Positions 8,508-16,392 are shown, counted from the first letter of the stretch. The stretch is DNA of 64,000 bases from Chitinophaga sp. CF418 (GCF_900142925.1 NZ_FRCN01000003.1:337300-401299), one strand, 5' to 3'. Translations and numbers: made by a program. Notes: generated from the sequence alone by a model not told the origin.

Positions 8508-8515
8508 TAGGTTTG
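8508..8515 (+). promoter_or_regulatory. -7 box TAGGTTTG upstream of the lipoprotein gene
   Basis: TAGGTTTG ends 4 bases before the ATG at 8520. If functional, transcription starts at or next to the start codon, which implies a leaderless or nearly leaderless message. No good -33 TTTG was seen. Confidence 0.4.
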
Positions 8516-8519
8516 TTAT

Positions 8520-8963
8520 ATGAAGAAAATACTCGTTTTATCCCTGTTCGCATTGGCAGTTATATCCGGGTCTGGCTGTGGGAAAGATTCCATAGGCACT
8601 AAGCCGATGATCAGTTTTCTCTCCTACTCTTCCGACCCTGTAATACCTTCCAACGGACTGGATGTTCACTTCCAGGTTAAGGATGGTGACGGAGATATTG
8701 AAAACACCTTCAATTTCACCGCTATTTACGATTCCCAGCCAGAAGATACGTCTTTCAGCGGCCGTAAAATGCCCAATCTGGATGCCCATAAGGGAACGAA
8801 CCTGACAGCAGAAGTAATTCTGCACCTGGAGCCGATAGATTTCCCCGGAAACACTACCGGCATTCCGAAAGACAGCGTGCATTTTCTTGTGTTTATTACT
8901 GACAATGCCGGTAACATCAGCGATACCGTCGCAACACCCAAAACAGAGATCCTCTACCAATAA
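8520..8963 (+). CDS. Lipoprotein, function unknown
   Basis: 147 aa with a type II signal peptide ([20 protein letters not shown], lipobox GSGC, Cys20) followed by Gly-Lys-Asp. The mature part is predicted to be beta-rich; segments such as [15 protein letters not shown] and [18 protein letters not shown] recall Ig-like or cadherin-like strands found in Bacteroidota surface lipoproteins. No enzymatic motif. It precedes the carboxylase gene by 71 bases, with an inverted repeat in between, so co-transcription is uncertain. Confidence 0.8.
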   Translation: MKKILVLSLFALAVISGSGCGKDSIGTKPMISFLSYSSDPVIPSNGLDVHFQVKDGDGDIENTFNFTAIYDSQPEDTSFSGRKMPNLDAHKGTNLTAEVILHLEPIDFPGNTTGIPKDSVHFLVFITDNAGNISDTVATPKTEILYQ

Positions 8964-8977
8964 AATACCTGTCAGGG

Positions 8978-9022
8978 ATCAGGAATACGTATTACAGACA
9001 CGTTCAATTCCTGATTCCTGAT
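8978..9022. repeat. Intergenic palindrome, ATCAGGAAT family copy
   Basis: ATCAGGAAT at 8978-8986 is inverted at 9007-9015, and ATTCCTGAT is repeated at 9014-9022. The element lies between the lipoprotein stop and the -7 box of the carboxylase gene. Related elements are at 10581-10650 and 36427-36473. Confidence 0.55.
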
Positions 9023-9030
9023 TATATTTG
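9023..9030 (+). promoter_or_regulatory. -7 box TATATTTG upstream of the carboxylase
   Basis: TATATTTG ends 4 bases before the ATG at 9035, so the transcript would be nearly leaderless. No good TTTG was found at the -33 distance. Confidence 0.4.
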
Positions 9031-9034
9031 TTCC

Positions 9035-10573
9035 ATGGACAAATTCCACGAACTCCGGAACAAAATCGCTACAGCCATCCTTGGTGGCGGCGAAGCACGC
9101 ATCTCCTCCCAACATAAAAAAGGAAAACTTACAGCAAGGGAACGGTTACAACTCCTGATGGACGAAGGCTCCTTCGAAGAGCTGGATATGTTCGTACATA
9201 ACCGTAACCGTGGTATGACCACCGACCAGGAACAATTTCCCGGCGATGGCGTCGTAACCGGCTATGGCACCATCAACGGCCGCCTGACCTACGTCTTCTC
9301 TCAGGACTTTACCGTCTACGGCGGTAGTCTTTCGGAGCCCCATGCCCGTAAGATCTGCAAGATCATGGACCTCGCCATGCAGAATGGCGCCCCTGTTATT
9401 GGTCTGAACGACAGTGGCGGCGCCCGTATACAGGAAGGCGTGGTAAGCCTGGGTGGTTATGCGGATATTTTTTATCGCAATACCCGCGCTTCCGGCGTTA
9501 TCCCGCAGATCTCTGCTATTATGGGCCCCTGTGCCGGTGGGGCTGTATACTCCCCTGCCATTACAGATTTCATCCTGATGGTGGAAGAAACTTCGTATAT
9601 GTTCGTAACCGGTCCTAACGTTGTTAAGACAGTTACACATGAGGAAGTAACGGCAGAAGAACTGGGAGGGGCGCACACCCATGCTGTAAAAAGCGGTGTG
9701 ACCCATTTTTCCTGTACCAACGAGGTAGAATGTATCAATAATATACGGCAGCTGCTCAGTTATGTGCCACAGAACTGTGAAGAAGATGCACCTGTCTATC
9801 CATACGAGCCTTCGGATGAGATCCGTCCTGCCCTGAACACCATCATACCGGCCAGCTCCAATCAGCCATATGATATGAAAGATGTGATCAGTGAGCTGAC
9901 CGATGCTGAGAGCTTCTTTGAAGTACATAAGGACTTTGCTGAAAATATCATTGTAGGCTTTGCCCGCATTGCCGGCAGAAGTATAGGCATTGTTGCCAAT
10001 CAGCCGGCCCACCTGGCAGGCGTGCTGGATATCCACGCTTCTGTAAAGGGCGCCCGCTTTACCCGCTTCTGCGATGCGTTCAATATTCCGCTGCTGGTAC
10101 TGGTAGATGTACCGGGCTTCCTTCCGGGCACTGACCAGGAATGGAACGGCATCATTACCAATGGGGCCAAACTGCTTTTCGCATTGAGTGAAGCCACCGT
10201 ACCGAAGATCACCGTTACCACCCGTAAAGCCTATGGCGGCGCTTACTGTGTGATGAACTCAAAACATATCGGTGCAGACCTCAACTTCGCTTTTCCACAG
10301 GCTGAAATAGCCGTGATGGGACCTAAAGGCGCAGTAGAGATCATCTATAAAAAGGAAATAGATGCGGCCCCAGATCCGGAGGCCCGCACAAACGAGCTGG
10401 TAGCAGAATATACGGAACGCTTCGCCAATCCTTATCTGGCCGCAGAAAAGGGATATATTGACGAAGTCATCGTTCCCGACCAGGCCCGCATAAAATTGAT
10501 TAAAGGATATGCTATGCTGGAAAATAAGGTGGTAACAATGCCCCGGAAGAAACATGGTAATATCCCGCTTTAA
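9035..10573 (+). CDS. Acyl-CoA carboxylase beta subunit (propionyl/methylmalonyl-CoA carboxyltransferase)
   Basis: 512 aa, full length for the family. The carboxyltransferase domains are seen as [19 protein letters not shown] near the N-terminus, the acyl-CoA site around [12 protein letters not shown] and [14 protein letters not shown], and the biotin-side region [16 protein letters not shown] and [14 protein letters not shown] near the C-terminus. It transfers the carboxyl group from carboxybiotin to an acyl-CoA, usually propionyl-CoA. The biotin carboxylase/BCCP subunits are not in the window. Biotin synthase lies about 2.2 kb downstream on the same strand, which fits cofactor supply but is not a shared operon. 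Substrate is inferred from family. Confidence 0.95.
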   Translation: MDKFHELRNKIATAILGGGEARISSQHKKGKLTARERLQLLMDEGSFEELDMFVHNRNRGMTTDQEQFPGDGVVTGYGTINGRLTYVFSQDFTVYGGSLSEPHARKICKIMDLAMQNGAPVIGLNDSGGARIQEGVVSLGGYADIFYRNTRASGVIPQISAIMGPCAGGAVYSPAITDFILMVEETSYMFVTGPNVVKTVTHEEVTAEELGGAHTHAVKSGVTHFSCTNEVECINNIRQLLSYVPQNCEEDAPVYPYEPSDEIRPALNTIIPASSNQPYDMKDVISELTDAESFFEVHKDFAENIIVGFARIAGRSIGIVANQPAHLAGVLDIHASVKGARFTRFCDAFNIPLLVLVDVPGFLPGTDQEWNGIITNGAKLLFALSEATVPKITVTTRKAYGGAYCVMNSKHIGADLNFAFPQAEIAVMGPKGAVEIIYKKEIDAAPDPEARTNELVAEYTERFANPYLAAEKGYIDEVIVPDQARIKLIKGYAMLENKVVTMPRKKHGNIPL

Positions 10574-10580
10574 TTAAGCA

Positions 10581-10650
10581 TAAGAATCAGGAATTAATGC
10601 AATCTTCGGATGTATAATTCCTAATTTCGCATTCCAATTTCTGATTCTTA
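10581..10650. repeat. Intergenic palindrome, AATCAGGAATTAAG family copy
   Basis: TAAGAATCAGGAATT at 10581-10595 is inverted at 10636-10650 with one mismatch, with CTAATTTCGC between the arms. It fills the spacer between the carboxylase and the UbiA-like gene and may serve as a weak terminator or be a dispersed element. Confidence 0.6.
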
Positions 10651-10671
10651 ATTTCCTAATGCCGATAGTTA

Positions 10672-11514
10672 ATGCTTCGCGGTCTTTTTAATTTTATCAT
10701 ATTCTCGTCTCTTTATGTAGCCTGCTGCGCCATACTCATGATATGGCAGACAAATACGCTGCTGCATATCCGGGACATTAACGAGGCCTATTACTTCTTC
10801 GTCTTCTGCGCTACCATCTGCAGTTATAATTTCCACTGGTACCTGACCCCTGCGGATTATTCCACCTCCGAACGCATTCTCTGGGGCGCCCGCCACAAGA
10901 CATTACAGCTGACGCTTTGTGCCCTGGGCGCACTGGGAGCAGCCTATGGCTTCTGCCTGCTAAAGGAACACTGGCTACCACTGACGGGTGCTGCCGTGCT
11001 TACTTTTCTGTATTCCGCGCCTAAACTGCCACACAGGGCTTTTATATGGCTCAGGAAGATCGCTGTCGGCAAGACACTGTTCCTGACCGCTGTCTGGATC
11101 TACGTCACTACCCTGCTGCCGGTATTTATAGAAAAACAGCCTTATTCATCCACTATACTGTTCCTGACATTACACCGCTTCTTCCTGGTTTATGCCATCT
11201 GCATTCTGTTCGATTACAGGGATCTGGAGTCGGACAAAAAGGAAGGCATCCGCTCTCTTATCACCTACCTGAGCCAACCAGGCCTTAGAAAACTATATAT
11301 CAGCTCCCTGGTGCTCGCTACTGTCTTTGCAATGGCACTTTCCCCGGTGAATGGCTGGGTGGTGACGGTCATCCTGCTGGCCCCGGTAGCGATAACAGCG
11401 TTGCTTACACGATATACCCTCCGTAACCGTTCAGATCATTTCTACTATTTTGTACTGGATGGCATGGTGATGCTTTCTGCCCTGCTCCATTTTATTATAG
11501 CGGCGTTGTCATAA
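10672..11514 (+). CDS. UbiA-like multi-pass membrane protein
   Basis: 280 aa with about eight hydrophobic segments. The segment LFDYRDLESDKKEGIRSLITYL resembles the second Asp-rich motif of UbiA prenyltransferases (D..D...DK..G..S/TL). The first motif (NDxxDxxxD in active enzymes) is replaced by SYNFHWYLTPADYST, so classical prenyl-diphosphate binding is doubtful. It may be a divergent member or a non-catalytic relative. ATG at 10672. Followed after 77 bases by the M42 peptidase, which has its own promoter box. Confidence 0.65.
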   Translation: MLRGLFNFIIFSSLYVACCAILMIWQTNTLLHIRDINEAYYFFVFCATICSYNFHWYLTPADYSTSERILWGARHKTLQLTLCALGALGAAYGFCLLKEHWLPLTGAAVLTFLYSAPKLPHRAFIWLRKIAVGKTLFLTAVWIYVTTLLPVFIEKQPYSSTILFLTLHRFFLVYAICILFDYRDLESDKKEGIRSLITYLSQPGLRKLYISSLVLATVFAMALSPVNGWVVTVILLAPVAITALLTRYTLRNRSDHFYYFVLDGMVMLSALLHFIIAALS

Positions 11515-11526
11515 CCAACACCCGGC

Positions 11527-11556
11527 TTGCCGTAAGCTGGCAAACACTTACTTTTG
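11527..11556 (+). promoter_or_regulatory. Promoter of the M42 peptidase gene
   Basis: TTG (11527-11529), a 19-base spacer and TACTTTTG (11549-11556) followed by CAGCAC match the TTTG/TAnnTTTG consensus well. The leader would be about 30 bases to the ATG at 11592. Confidence 0.6.
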
Positions 11557-11591
11557 CAGCACAATATAACTTAACAGCTAACTTAACAGCA

Positions 11592-12692
11592 ATGTCTAAA
11601 AAGCAAAAATCCATACTCAGTAAAGAGGCGCTTACGTTCCTGCGTAAATATCTCAATAATCCCTCCCCTACCGGGTTTGAGAAAGAAGGACAGAAATTGT
11701 GGCTGGAGTATCTGCAGCCGTTTATAGATGAGTATTATGTGGACGCGTACGGCTCGGCAGTGGGTATCATCAACCCGAAGGCCCCGTTCAAAGTGGTGAT
11801 TGAAGCACATGCTGATGAAATATCGTGGTTTGTCAATTACATCTCTCCTGAAGGTCTGATATACGTGATCCGCAATGGAGGCTCTGATCAGCAGATCGCG
11901 CCTTCCAAACGTGTGAACATCCATACTGAGAACGGTATTGTAAAAGCCGTGTTCGGATGGCCTGCCATTCATACCCGCCTGCGTAGTACTGAAGGTAAAG
12001 ATCCTCAGCCCAAGGTAGAGAACATCTTCCTGGATTGCGGCGCCCGCAGCCGTAAGGAAGTGGAAGACCTCGGTATCCATGTGGGTTGTGTTGCCACCTT
12101 TGAGGATGGTTTTGAAGAACTGAACTACGACTATTACATCTGCCGCGCTTTTGATAACCGTATCGGCGGCTTTATGATTGCTGAAGTAGCCCGTATGCTG
12201 AAAGAAAAGAAACAGCAGCTGCCTTTCGGCCTGTACATTGTAAATGCCGTGCAGGAAGAAGTAGGGCTCCGCGGAGCGGAAATGATCGCTAAAAGGATCA
12301 AGCCTGATGTAGCGATCATTACTGACGTAACGCACGATACCACCACCCCGATGATCAACAAGAACATCGAAGGTGAGATCCGTTGTGGCAGTGGGCCAAG
12401 CATTACATACGGACCTGCGGTGCACAACATCCTCCGCGATCTGATCATCAAAACAGCCAAAAAGAACGAAATTCCCCACCAGCTGCATGCGGTAAGCCGT
12501 AGCACCGGTACCGATACGGATGCTTTTGCCTATTCCAATGACGGTACCCCCTCAGCACTGATCAGCATCCCGCTGCGTTATATGCATACAACCGTGGAAA
12601 TGATCAAAAAGGATGACGTGGAAAACACCATTCAGCTGATTTATCAGACACTTCTGAACATTACACCGAAAACCAATTTCAAATACCTGTAA
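11592..12692 (+). CDS. M42 family metallo-aminopeptidase (glutamyl aminopeptidase/cellulase M-like)
   Basis: 366 aa, full length. The di-metal site is seen as EAHADEIS (His73, Asp75), CRAFDNRIGG (Asp188), the general base and ligand pair QEEVG (Glu222-Glu223), ITDVTHDT (Asp245) and a C-terminal His in LRYMHTTVEM. These tetrahedral cytosolic enzymes trim N-terminal residues from peptides. The usual HADEIG has Ser instead of Gly. It has its own promoter box and is followed by bioB on the same strand after 122 bases. Confidence 0.93.
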   Translation: MSKKQKSILSKEALTFLRKYLNNPSPTGFEKEGQKLWLEYLQPFIDEYYVDAYGSAVGIINPKAPFKVVIEAHADEISWFVNYISPEGLIYVIRNGGSDQQIAPSKRVNIHTENGIVKAVFGWPAIHTRLRSTEGKDPQPKVENIFLDCGARSRKEVEDLGIHVGCVATFEDGFEELNYDYYICRAFDNRIGGFMIAEVARMLKEKKQQLPFGLYIVNAVQEEVGLRGAEMIAKRIKPDVAIITDVTHDTTTPMINKNIEGEIRCGSGPSITYGPAVHNILRDLIIKTAKKNEIPHQLHAVSRSTGTDTDAFAYSNDGTPSALISIPLRYMHTTVEMIKKDDVENTIQLIYQTLLNITPKTNFKYL

Positions 12693-12766
12693 ACCGATTG
12701 AAAATCAGGAACTAAGGATTAAAAATAAGCCGCAATTGAGCACTATTCCTCATTCTTAATTCCTAA

Positions 12767-12796
12767 TTTCTAATTCAATTTTAATTTGTAGGTTTG
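12767..12796 (+). promoter_or_regulatory. Promoter of bioB
   Basis: TTTC (12767-12770), an 18-base spacer and TAGGTTTG (12789-12796). The leader would be about 12 bases to the ATG at 12815. The -33 box is imperfect. Confidence 0.5.
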
Positions 12797-12814
12797 CTCT
12801 CAAATTAGATTATT

Positions 12815-13810
12815 ATGCAAGATGTGCAGATCCGTCACGACTGGTCTATTGAAGAAATAAAAGAGATCTATAATACTCCCTTGCTGGAACTGGTTTTCCG
12901 TGCTGCTTCCATACACAGACAAACGCAGGATACTGCAGAAGTACAGGTTTGTACCCTGCTGTCCATTAAAACAGGCGGTTGCTCGGAAGACTGTTCTTAT
13001 TGCCCTCAGGCTGCCCGTTATAATACCGATATCAAAGTACATGGTCTTCTGAAGAAAGAAGAAGTGCTGGCATACGCCCAGAAAGCAAAAGACGCTGGCT
13101 CTACCCGTTTCTGTATGGGTGCCGCATGGAGAGAAGTAAGGGATAACCGCGACTTCGACCGTGTATTGGATATGGTAAAGGGCGTGAATGAGCTGGGTAT
13201 GGAGGTTTGTACTACCCTTGGTATGCTGACCGAAGAACAGGCCCAGAAACTGGCGGATGCAGGCTTACATGCTTACAACCACAACCTGGACACTTCCAAC
13301 GAGTACTACGAATCCATTATCACCACCCGTACCTACGATGACCGTCTGCGTACCCTGGACAACGTCCGCAAAGCAGGTGTAAGCGTTTGCTGCGGTGGTA
13401 TCATCGGCCTGGGAGAGTCCCACGAAGACCGTATCGGTATGCTGCACACGCTGAGCAATATGCCAACCCATCCTGATTCCGTTCCTATCAACGCCCTGAC
13501 CCGTGTAAAAGGAACTCCGCTGGAAAATATGCCGAAAGTTGCGTTCTGGGATATGGTGCGTATGATCGCTACCACCCGTATCGTAATACCTAAAGCAATG
13601 GTACGTCTCAGTGCCGGCCGTGCTGAAATGAGCATTTCCGAGCAGGCCCTCTGCTTCATGGCAGGCGCCAACTCCATCTTCACCGGTGAGAAACTGCTGA
13701 CCACCAACAATCCTTCCTTCGAAGAAGATCACATGATGTTTGAATTGTTAGGTCTGAAACCAAGAGAGGCTTTCAAAGATCAACCAGTTGAAACTGAAAC
13801 ACTGAACTAA
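12815..13810 (+). CDS. bioB: Biotin synthase
   Basis: 331 aa. It is a radical-SAM enzyme with the cluster motif CSEDCSYC (Cys56, Cys60, Cys63), [12 protein letters not shown] for the substrate site, [10 protein letters not shown], and the RLSAGRAEM region that holds the Arg ligand of the second [2Fe-2S] cluster. It inserts sulfur into dethiobiotin. The gene stands alone with its own promoter and a terminator hairpin at 13831-13864; no other bio gene is in the window. Its product serves biotin enzymes such as the carboxylase whose beta subunit is encoded at 9035. Confidence 0.98.
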   Translation: MQDVQIRHDWSIEEIKEIYNTPLLELVFRAASIHRQTQDTAEVQVCTLLSIKTGGCSEDCSYCPQAARYNTDIKVHGLLKKEEVLAYAQKAKDAGSTRFCMGAAWREVRDNRDFDRVLDMVKGVNELGMEVCTTLGMLTEEQAQKLADAGLHAYNHNLDTSNEYYESIITTRTYDDRLRTLDNVRKAGVSVCCGGIIGLGESHEDRIGMLHTLSNMPTHPDSVPINALTRVKGTPLENMPKVAFWDMVRMIATTRIVIPKAMVRLSAGRAEMSISEQALCFMAGANSIFTGEKLLTTNNPSFEEDHMMFELLGLKPREAFKDQPVETETLN

Positions 13811-13830
13811 TATTCATCTGAAAATAAGAA

Positions 13831-13864
13831 AAAGGGTGTTCCGGCCGTTGCCAGAACACCCTTT
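13831..13864 (+). terminator. Terminator after bioB
   Basis: AAAGGGTGTTC (13831-13841) pairs perfectly with GAACACCCTTT (13854-13864), 20 bases after the bioB stop. The 3' arm ends in TTTCC, so the T-run is short. Confidence 0.7.
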
Positions 13865-13923
13865 CCTATTGGGTATAATACCTGGTGAAATCAGCATACA
13901 TCCTCGTTCTGAACAGGTACAAA

Positions 13924-14007
13924 CTTCGTTTCTCCTATGTCCATCTTACGTTCATCTTACGTCTTTGAACCTAGGATGAACGTAAGATAGACATAGGAGA
14001 AACGAAG
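13924..14007. repeat. 33-bp inverted repeat with an 18-base loop
   Basis: Arms 13924-13956 and 13975-14007 are complementary over 33 bases with a single mismatch. The arms begin CTTCGTTTCTCC and contain two direct copies of CATCTTACG. No T-run follows, and the bioB terminator lies upstream, so this is more than a simple terminator. It could be a cruciform-forming element or the remnant of a palindromic mobile element. Confidence 0.8.
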
Positions 14008-14163
14008 CTGATACCTTGCCTGAGCGAATTAAAGCAAGTGTACGAAGTATTGTTTTAGTTATCCATGCTGATGGAATATCCGTATTATCTACCGGGTACC
14101 GGAAGACATTCCGGGGGTATGTATTCGGTATCTATTCGGTGAAGATCCGGTGGAGGGTATATC

Positions 14164-14272
14164 CTATAGGCGCTCTACTATAGCATTATAGGCACTGTTC
14201 TATAGCCAACGCTATAGAACGGCAGGAGTAATGCAGGACTATAGCGCCTATAGCTATAGAACTCTACTATAG
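14164..14272. repeat. Cluster of eight CTATAG palindromes with nested hairpins
   Basis: Exact CTATAG occurs at 14164, 14178, 14200, 14212, 14239, 14248, 14254 and 14267. Two of them lie in a perfect 10-bp hairpin, GTTCTATAGC (14197-14206), loop CAAC, GCTATAGAAC (14211-14220). TATAGGCGCT near the left is also inverted by AGCGCCTATA near 14242. CTATAG is a rare hexamer in most bacteria, so the local density is striking. Confidence 0.7.
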
Positions 14273-14349
14273 TTGAACACTATCTGTACTATACATGGAT
14301 CAAACGTCATTAACAAACCATAATAGGACTCCTCCGGAGTCCAAGTGTT

Positions 14350-14612
14350 TGTAGCGCGGGGTGATAACCCCGGGTATTGTAGCGCGGGTTTCACCCCGGG
14401 TATTGTAGCGCGGGTTTCACCCCCGGGTATTGTAACGCGGGTTTCACCCCGGGTATTGTAACGCGGGTTTCACCCCGGGTATTGTAGCGCGGGGTGATAA
14501 CCCCGGGTATTGTAACGCGGGTTTCACCCCCGGGTATTGCAACGCGGGTTTCACCCCCGGGTATTGCAACGCGGGTTTCACCCCGGGCATTGAAACGGGT
14601 TTCGTAAACCCC
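14350..14612. repeat. Tandem array of about ten 26-28 bp palindromic units
   Basis: Units start TGTARCGCGGG and end ACCCCGGGTAT. Most have a TTTC centre, and the first and sixth have a GTGATA centre that gives a perfect CGGGGT-gata-ACCCCG hairpin. Length varies by a C in the C-run. The last unit (TGAAACGGGTTTCG) is degenerate. Direct adjacency without unique spacers argues against CRISPR. A related sequence stands at 3960-3996. Confidence 0.85.
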
Positions 14613-14663
14613 GATTCACATAATGGGATCATTCCCGGCGATAGCCCGCCTGTGGCGGGCGGC

Positions 14664-14690
14664 ATATGTTTGTAGCGTGGGTGATAGCAC
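14664..14690. repeat. Dispersed repeat, short copy
   Basis: ATGTTTGTAGCGTGGGTGAT followed by AGCAC resembles the head of the array (GTGTTTGTAGCGCGGGGTGATAA). It ends 4 bases before the aroQ stop codon. Confidence 0.45.
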
Positions 14691-14693
14691 CTG

Positions 14694-15107
14694 TTACAGG
14701 AAATACGCTATTCCCAGTGCATATCCTTTCATGCCCAGGCCGCAGATGCTTCCTACGCAGACAGGAGCAATCATGCTTTTATGCCTGAACTCTTCCCTTG
14801 CATGGATATTGCTGATATGTATTTCCAGTACAGGGGTCTTAATAGCAGAAATAGCATCACGCAGGGCAACGGAGGTATGGGTGTAACCACCCGCGTTCAG
14901 AAGGATACCATCGTAGAAGAATCCTATTTCATGCAGATGATTGATCATTTCCCCTTCAATATTGCTCTGGAAATAGGTCAGCTGCACATTGGGATACTGC
15001 GCTTTCAGTTTTTCGAAATAAGACTCAAAAGACTCATTTCCATAGATACCAGGCTCCCGCTTTCCCAGGAGATTTAAGTTAGGGCCGTTGATGATCGCTA
15101 TCTGCAT
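14694..15107 (-). CDS. aroQ: Type II 3-dehydroquinate dehydratase
   Basis: 137 aa, about the usual length (140-150). The type II signature IINGPNLNLLGKREPGIYG lies at the N-terminus with the catalytic Tyr and Arg region, then NAGGYTHTSVALRD and HISNIHAREEFRHKS with the catalytic His. It dehydrates 3-dehydroquinate in the shikimate pathway as a cytosolic dodecamer. It follows ubiX by 53 bases on the same strand and may be co-transcribed. The stop is directly followed by the repeat-rich region. Confidence 0.96.
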   Translation of the reverse strand: MQIAIINGPNLNLLGKREPGIYGNESFESYFEKLKAQYPNVQLTYFQSNIEGEMINHLHEIGFFYDGILLNAGGYTHTSVALRDAISAIKTPVLEIHISNIHAREEFRHKSMIAPVCVGSICGLGMKGYALGIAYFL

Positions 15108-15160
15108 ATGATTCTTGGTATTATTGTGGCAATAAACGCAACTGTGTATTCTCCAGTTTT

Positions 15161-15730
15161 TTATTTTTCCTCACTTCCCCAGCGGAAGGTATCCTGCTCT
15201 ATTCCTGCAAGATCGAGCACCCTGTCTACAACAGTAGCTGCTACATCTTCCAGCGTTTTAGGAACGCTGTAGAAGGATGGCGTAGCAGGACAGATGATGC
15301 CGCCCGCTTCTGTCACCGCCAGCATATTTTTGATATGCATCAGGTTATAAGGCGTTTCCCTTACCACACATATCAGCTTTCTTCTCTCCTTCAGCACTAC
15401 ATCTGCTGCACGGGTGATCAGATCATTTGAAATGCCCGTAGCAATACGTCCCAGTGTACCCATTGAACAGGGGCAGATGATCATGGTGTCAAACCTGCCG
15501 GAACCTGAAGCAAAAGGTGCATGAAAGTCCTGCTGTGTATATGTTTTGAAAGGTAATTGCTTGTAGTCATCAGTGCCCAGCTCTGTTTCCCATACGGTAC
15601 GTGCATTGGTGGTCATGACCAGTGCTATCTGGTCTGTCTGTGCGGAAGCCGCCTGCAATTTGTTCAGCAACTGCCTGGCATAAATGGAACCGCTGGCACC
15701 CGTAACCGCTACAACTATACGATGTTTCAT
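15161..15730 (-). CDS. ubiX: Flavin prenyltransferase UbiX
   Basis: 189 aa, full length. The FMN-binding Rossmann-like start VAVTGASGSIYARQLL and the CPCSMGTLGRIATGISNDLITRAADV segment are diagnostic. It prenylates FMN to make the cofactor for UbiD-type decarboxylases. No ubiD lies in the window. It is transcribed from a box at 15757-15750, and the terminator of the brxC gene lies just upstream. Confidence 0.95.
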   Translation of the reverse strand: MKHRIVVAVTGASGSIYARQLLNKLQAASAQTDQIALVMTTNARTVWETELGTDDYKQLPFKTYTQQDFHAPFASGSGRFDTMIICPCSMGTLGRIATGISNDLITRAADVVLKERRKLICVVRETPYNLMHIKNMLAVTEAGGIICPATPSFYSVPKTLEDVAATVVDRVLDLAGIEQDTFRWGSEEK

Positions 15731-15749
15731 TCACTCGATTAATAAAGTA

Positions 15750-15757
15750 CAAAGCTA
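15750..15757 (-). promoter_or_regulatory. -7 box TAGCTTTG upstream of ubiX
   Basis: TAGCTTTG on the minus strand ends 20 bases before the ubiX ATG. No clear -33 TTTG lies at the right distance; the terminator hairpin of the upstream gene occupies that place. Confidence 0.45.
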
Positions 15758-15761
15758 GGTC

Positions 15762-15788
15762 AAAAAAAATACCGGCCATAGGCCGGTA
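15762..15788 (-). terminator. Terminator after brxC
   Basis: On the minus strand TACCGGCC, a 3-base loop and GGCCGGTA (15788-15770) are followed by an eight-base T-run (15769-15762). It is a classical intrinsic terminator 35 bases after the brxC stop. Confidence 0.9.
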
Positions 15789-15822
15789 CTAAATTCTTTG
15801 GATAAATAGTCTGATTACTTCC

Positions 15823-16152
15823 TCAGTTTGACTTGTTCACAAGGTCATCCATGGTGATCCCGCTGTGACTTTCATCATAAATGCATTCCCCGTTACGGAT
15901 CAGCAAAACCTGTGGCGATTCATGCGGTATATCAAAATCCGCTGCAATCCTGTTCGAAATGTCCCTGAATCTGATCAGGTCAAGATAGTAAAATGAGATC
16001 TCTTGTGGAGCAGCTCCTCTTTCCAGTCTGGATTTGGCTACAGCGCTGATGGAGCAACGCGTGCTGTGTTTGAAAATTACTACCGGCTTCGCTGCCGATG
16101 CCTCCCTGATCTCTGTTAACTGTTGCTCTGTAGTAAGTGGTATCCAGTTCAT
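15823..16152 (-). CDS. Bacilliredoxin BrxC/YtxJ-type
   Basis: 109 aa from the ATG at 16152. The motif FKHSTRCSISAVAK with Cys33 is the TCSIS-type active site of YtxJ/BrxC monothiol bacilliredoxins, with thioredoxin-like elements FDIPHESPQVLLIRNG. It is thought to remove bacillithiol from S-thiolated proteins. Its ATG shares a base with the TAA stop of the preceding small lipoprotein (TAATG), a sign of translational coupling. A TTG two codons upstream is possible but unlikely. An intrinsic terminator follows. Confidence 0.88.
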   Translation of the reverse strand: MNWIPLTTEQQLTEIREASAAKPVVIFKHSTRCSISAVAKSRLERGAAPQEISFYYLDLIRFRDISNRIAADFDIPHESPQVLLIRNGECIYDESHSGITMDDLVNKSN

Positions 16153-16301
16153 TAACAATCCTTCACATTTACTCCGTGCGTTGCTTTACCAATTTTCATC
16201 GGACAACCTAATTTATTCTGTGACGCACAGGAAGTTAAGAAAGCCGCAAAGATAAGGATAAGACAGGCTCCGCCCAAAACTTTCAGATAAGATGATTGCA
16301 T
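16152..16301 (-). CDS. Very small Cys-containing lipoprotein
   Basis: 49 aa from the ATG at 16301. In-frame ATGs at 16334 and 16367 would lengthen it to 60 or 71 aa. The chosen start gives a normal lipoprotein signal, MQSSYLKVLGGACLILIFAAFLTSC, with lipobox LTSC (20 residues of signal shown in parts: MQSSYLKVLGG then ACLILIFAAFLTSC). The mature part is about 25 residues, SQNKLGCPMKIGKATHGVN then VKDC, with two further Cys, one at the very end. It overlaps brxC by one base. Function unknown. Confidence 0.7.
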   Translation of the reverse strand: MQSSYLKVLGGACLILIFAAFLTSCASQNKLGCPMKIGKATHGVNVKDC

Positions 16302-16384
16302 AAAGGGATGTTTATTTGAATAATGAAATTTCATAGGGAATGGTGATATCACTTTTTTAATCGCCAATTTTTGACGTTACTTTG

Positions 16385-16392
16385 CAAATATA
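16385..16392 (-). promoter_or_regulatory. -7 box TATATTTG for the lipoprotein-brxC pair
   Basis: TATATTTG on the minus strand would start transcription near 16378, giving one message for the small lipoprotein and brxC. No good -33 box was seen. Confidence 0.45.

Larger units (their letters stand above)
13811..14693. other. Gene-free, repeat-rich 0.88 kb intergenic region
   Basis: Between bioB (plus) and aroQ (minus, convergent) lies no credible gene. It contains in order the bioB terminator, a 33-bp inverted repeat, a cluster of CTATAG palindromes, a tandem array of about ten palindromic units, a GCCCGCC-tgt-GGCGGGC hairpin (14644-14660) and a short dispersed repeat. The apparent minus-strand frame at 14444-14665 is only the translation of the array. 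Confidence 0.8.

Noticed and set aside
9146-10036. 296-aa minus-strand frame
   Set aside because: It lies fully inside the carboxylase beta gene and is a mirror frame created by codon bias.
14350-14612. CRISPR array
   Set aside because: Units follow each other directly without unique spacers, and no cas gene is nearby.
14444-14665. Minus-strand frame with repeated GVKPALQYP units
   Set aside because: It is the translation of the tandem palindromic array, whose unit happens to keep frame; there is no start context and unit length varies.
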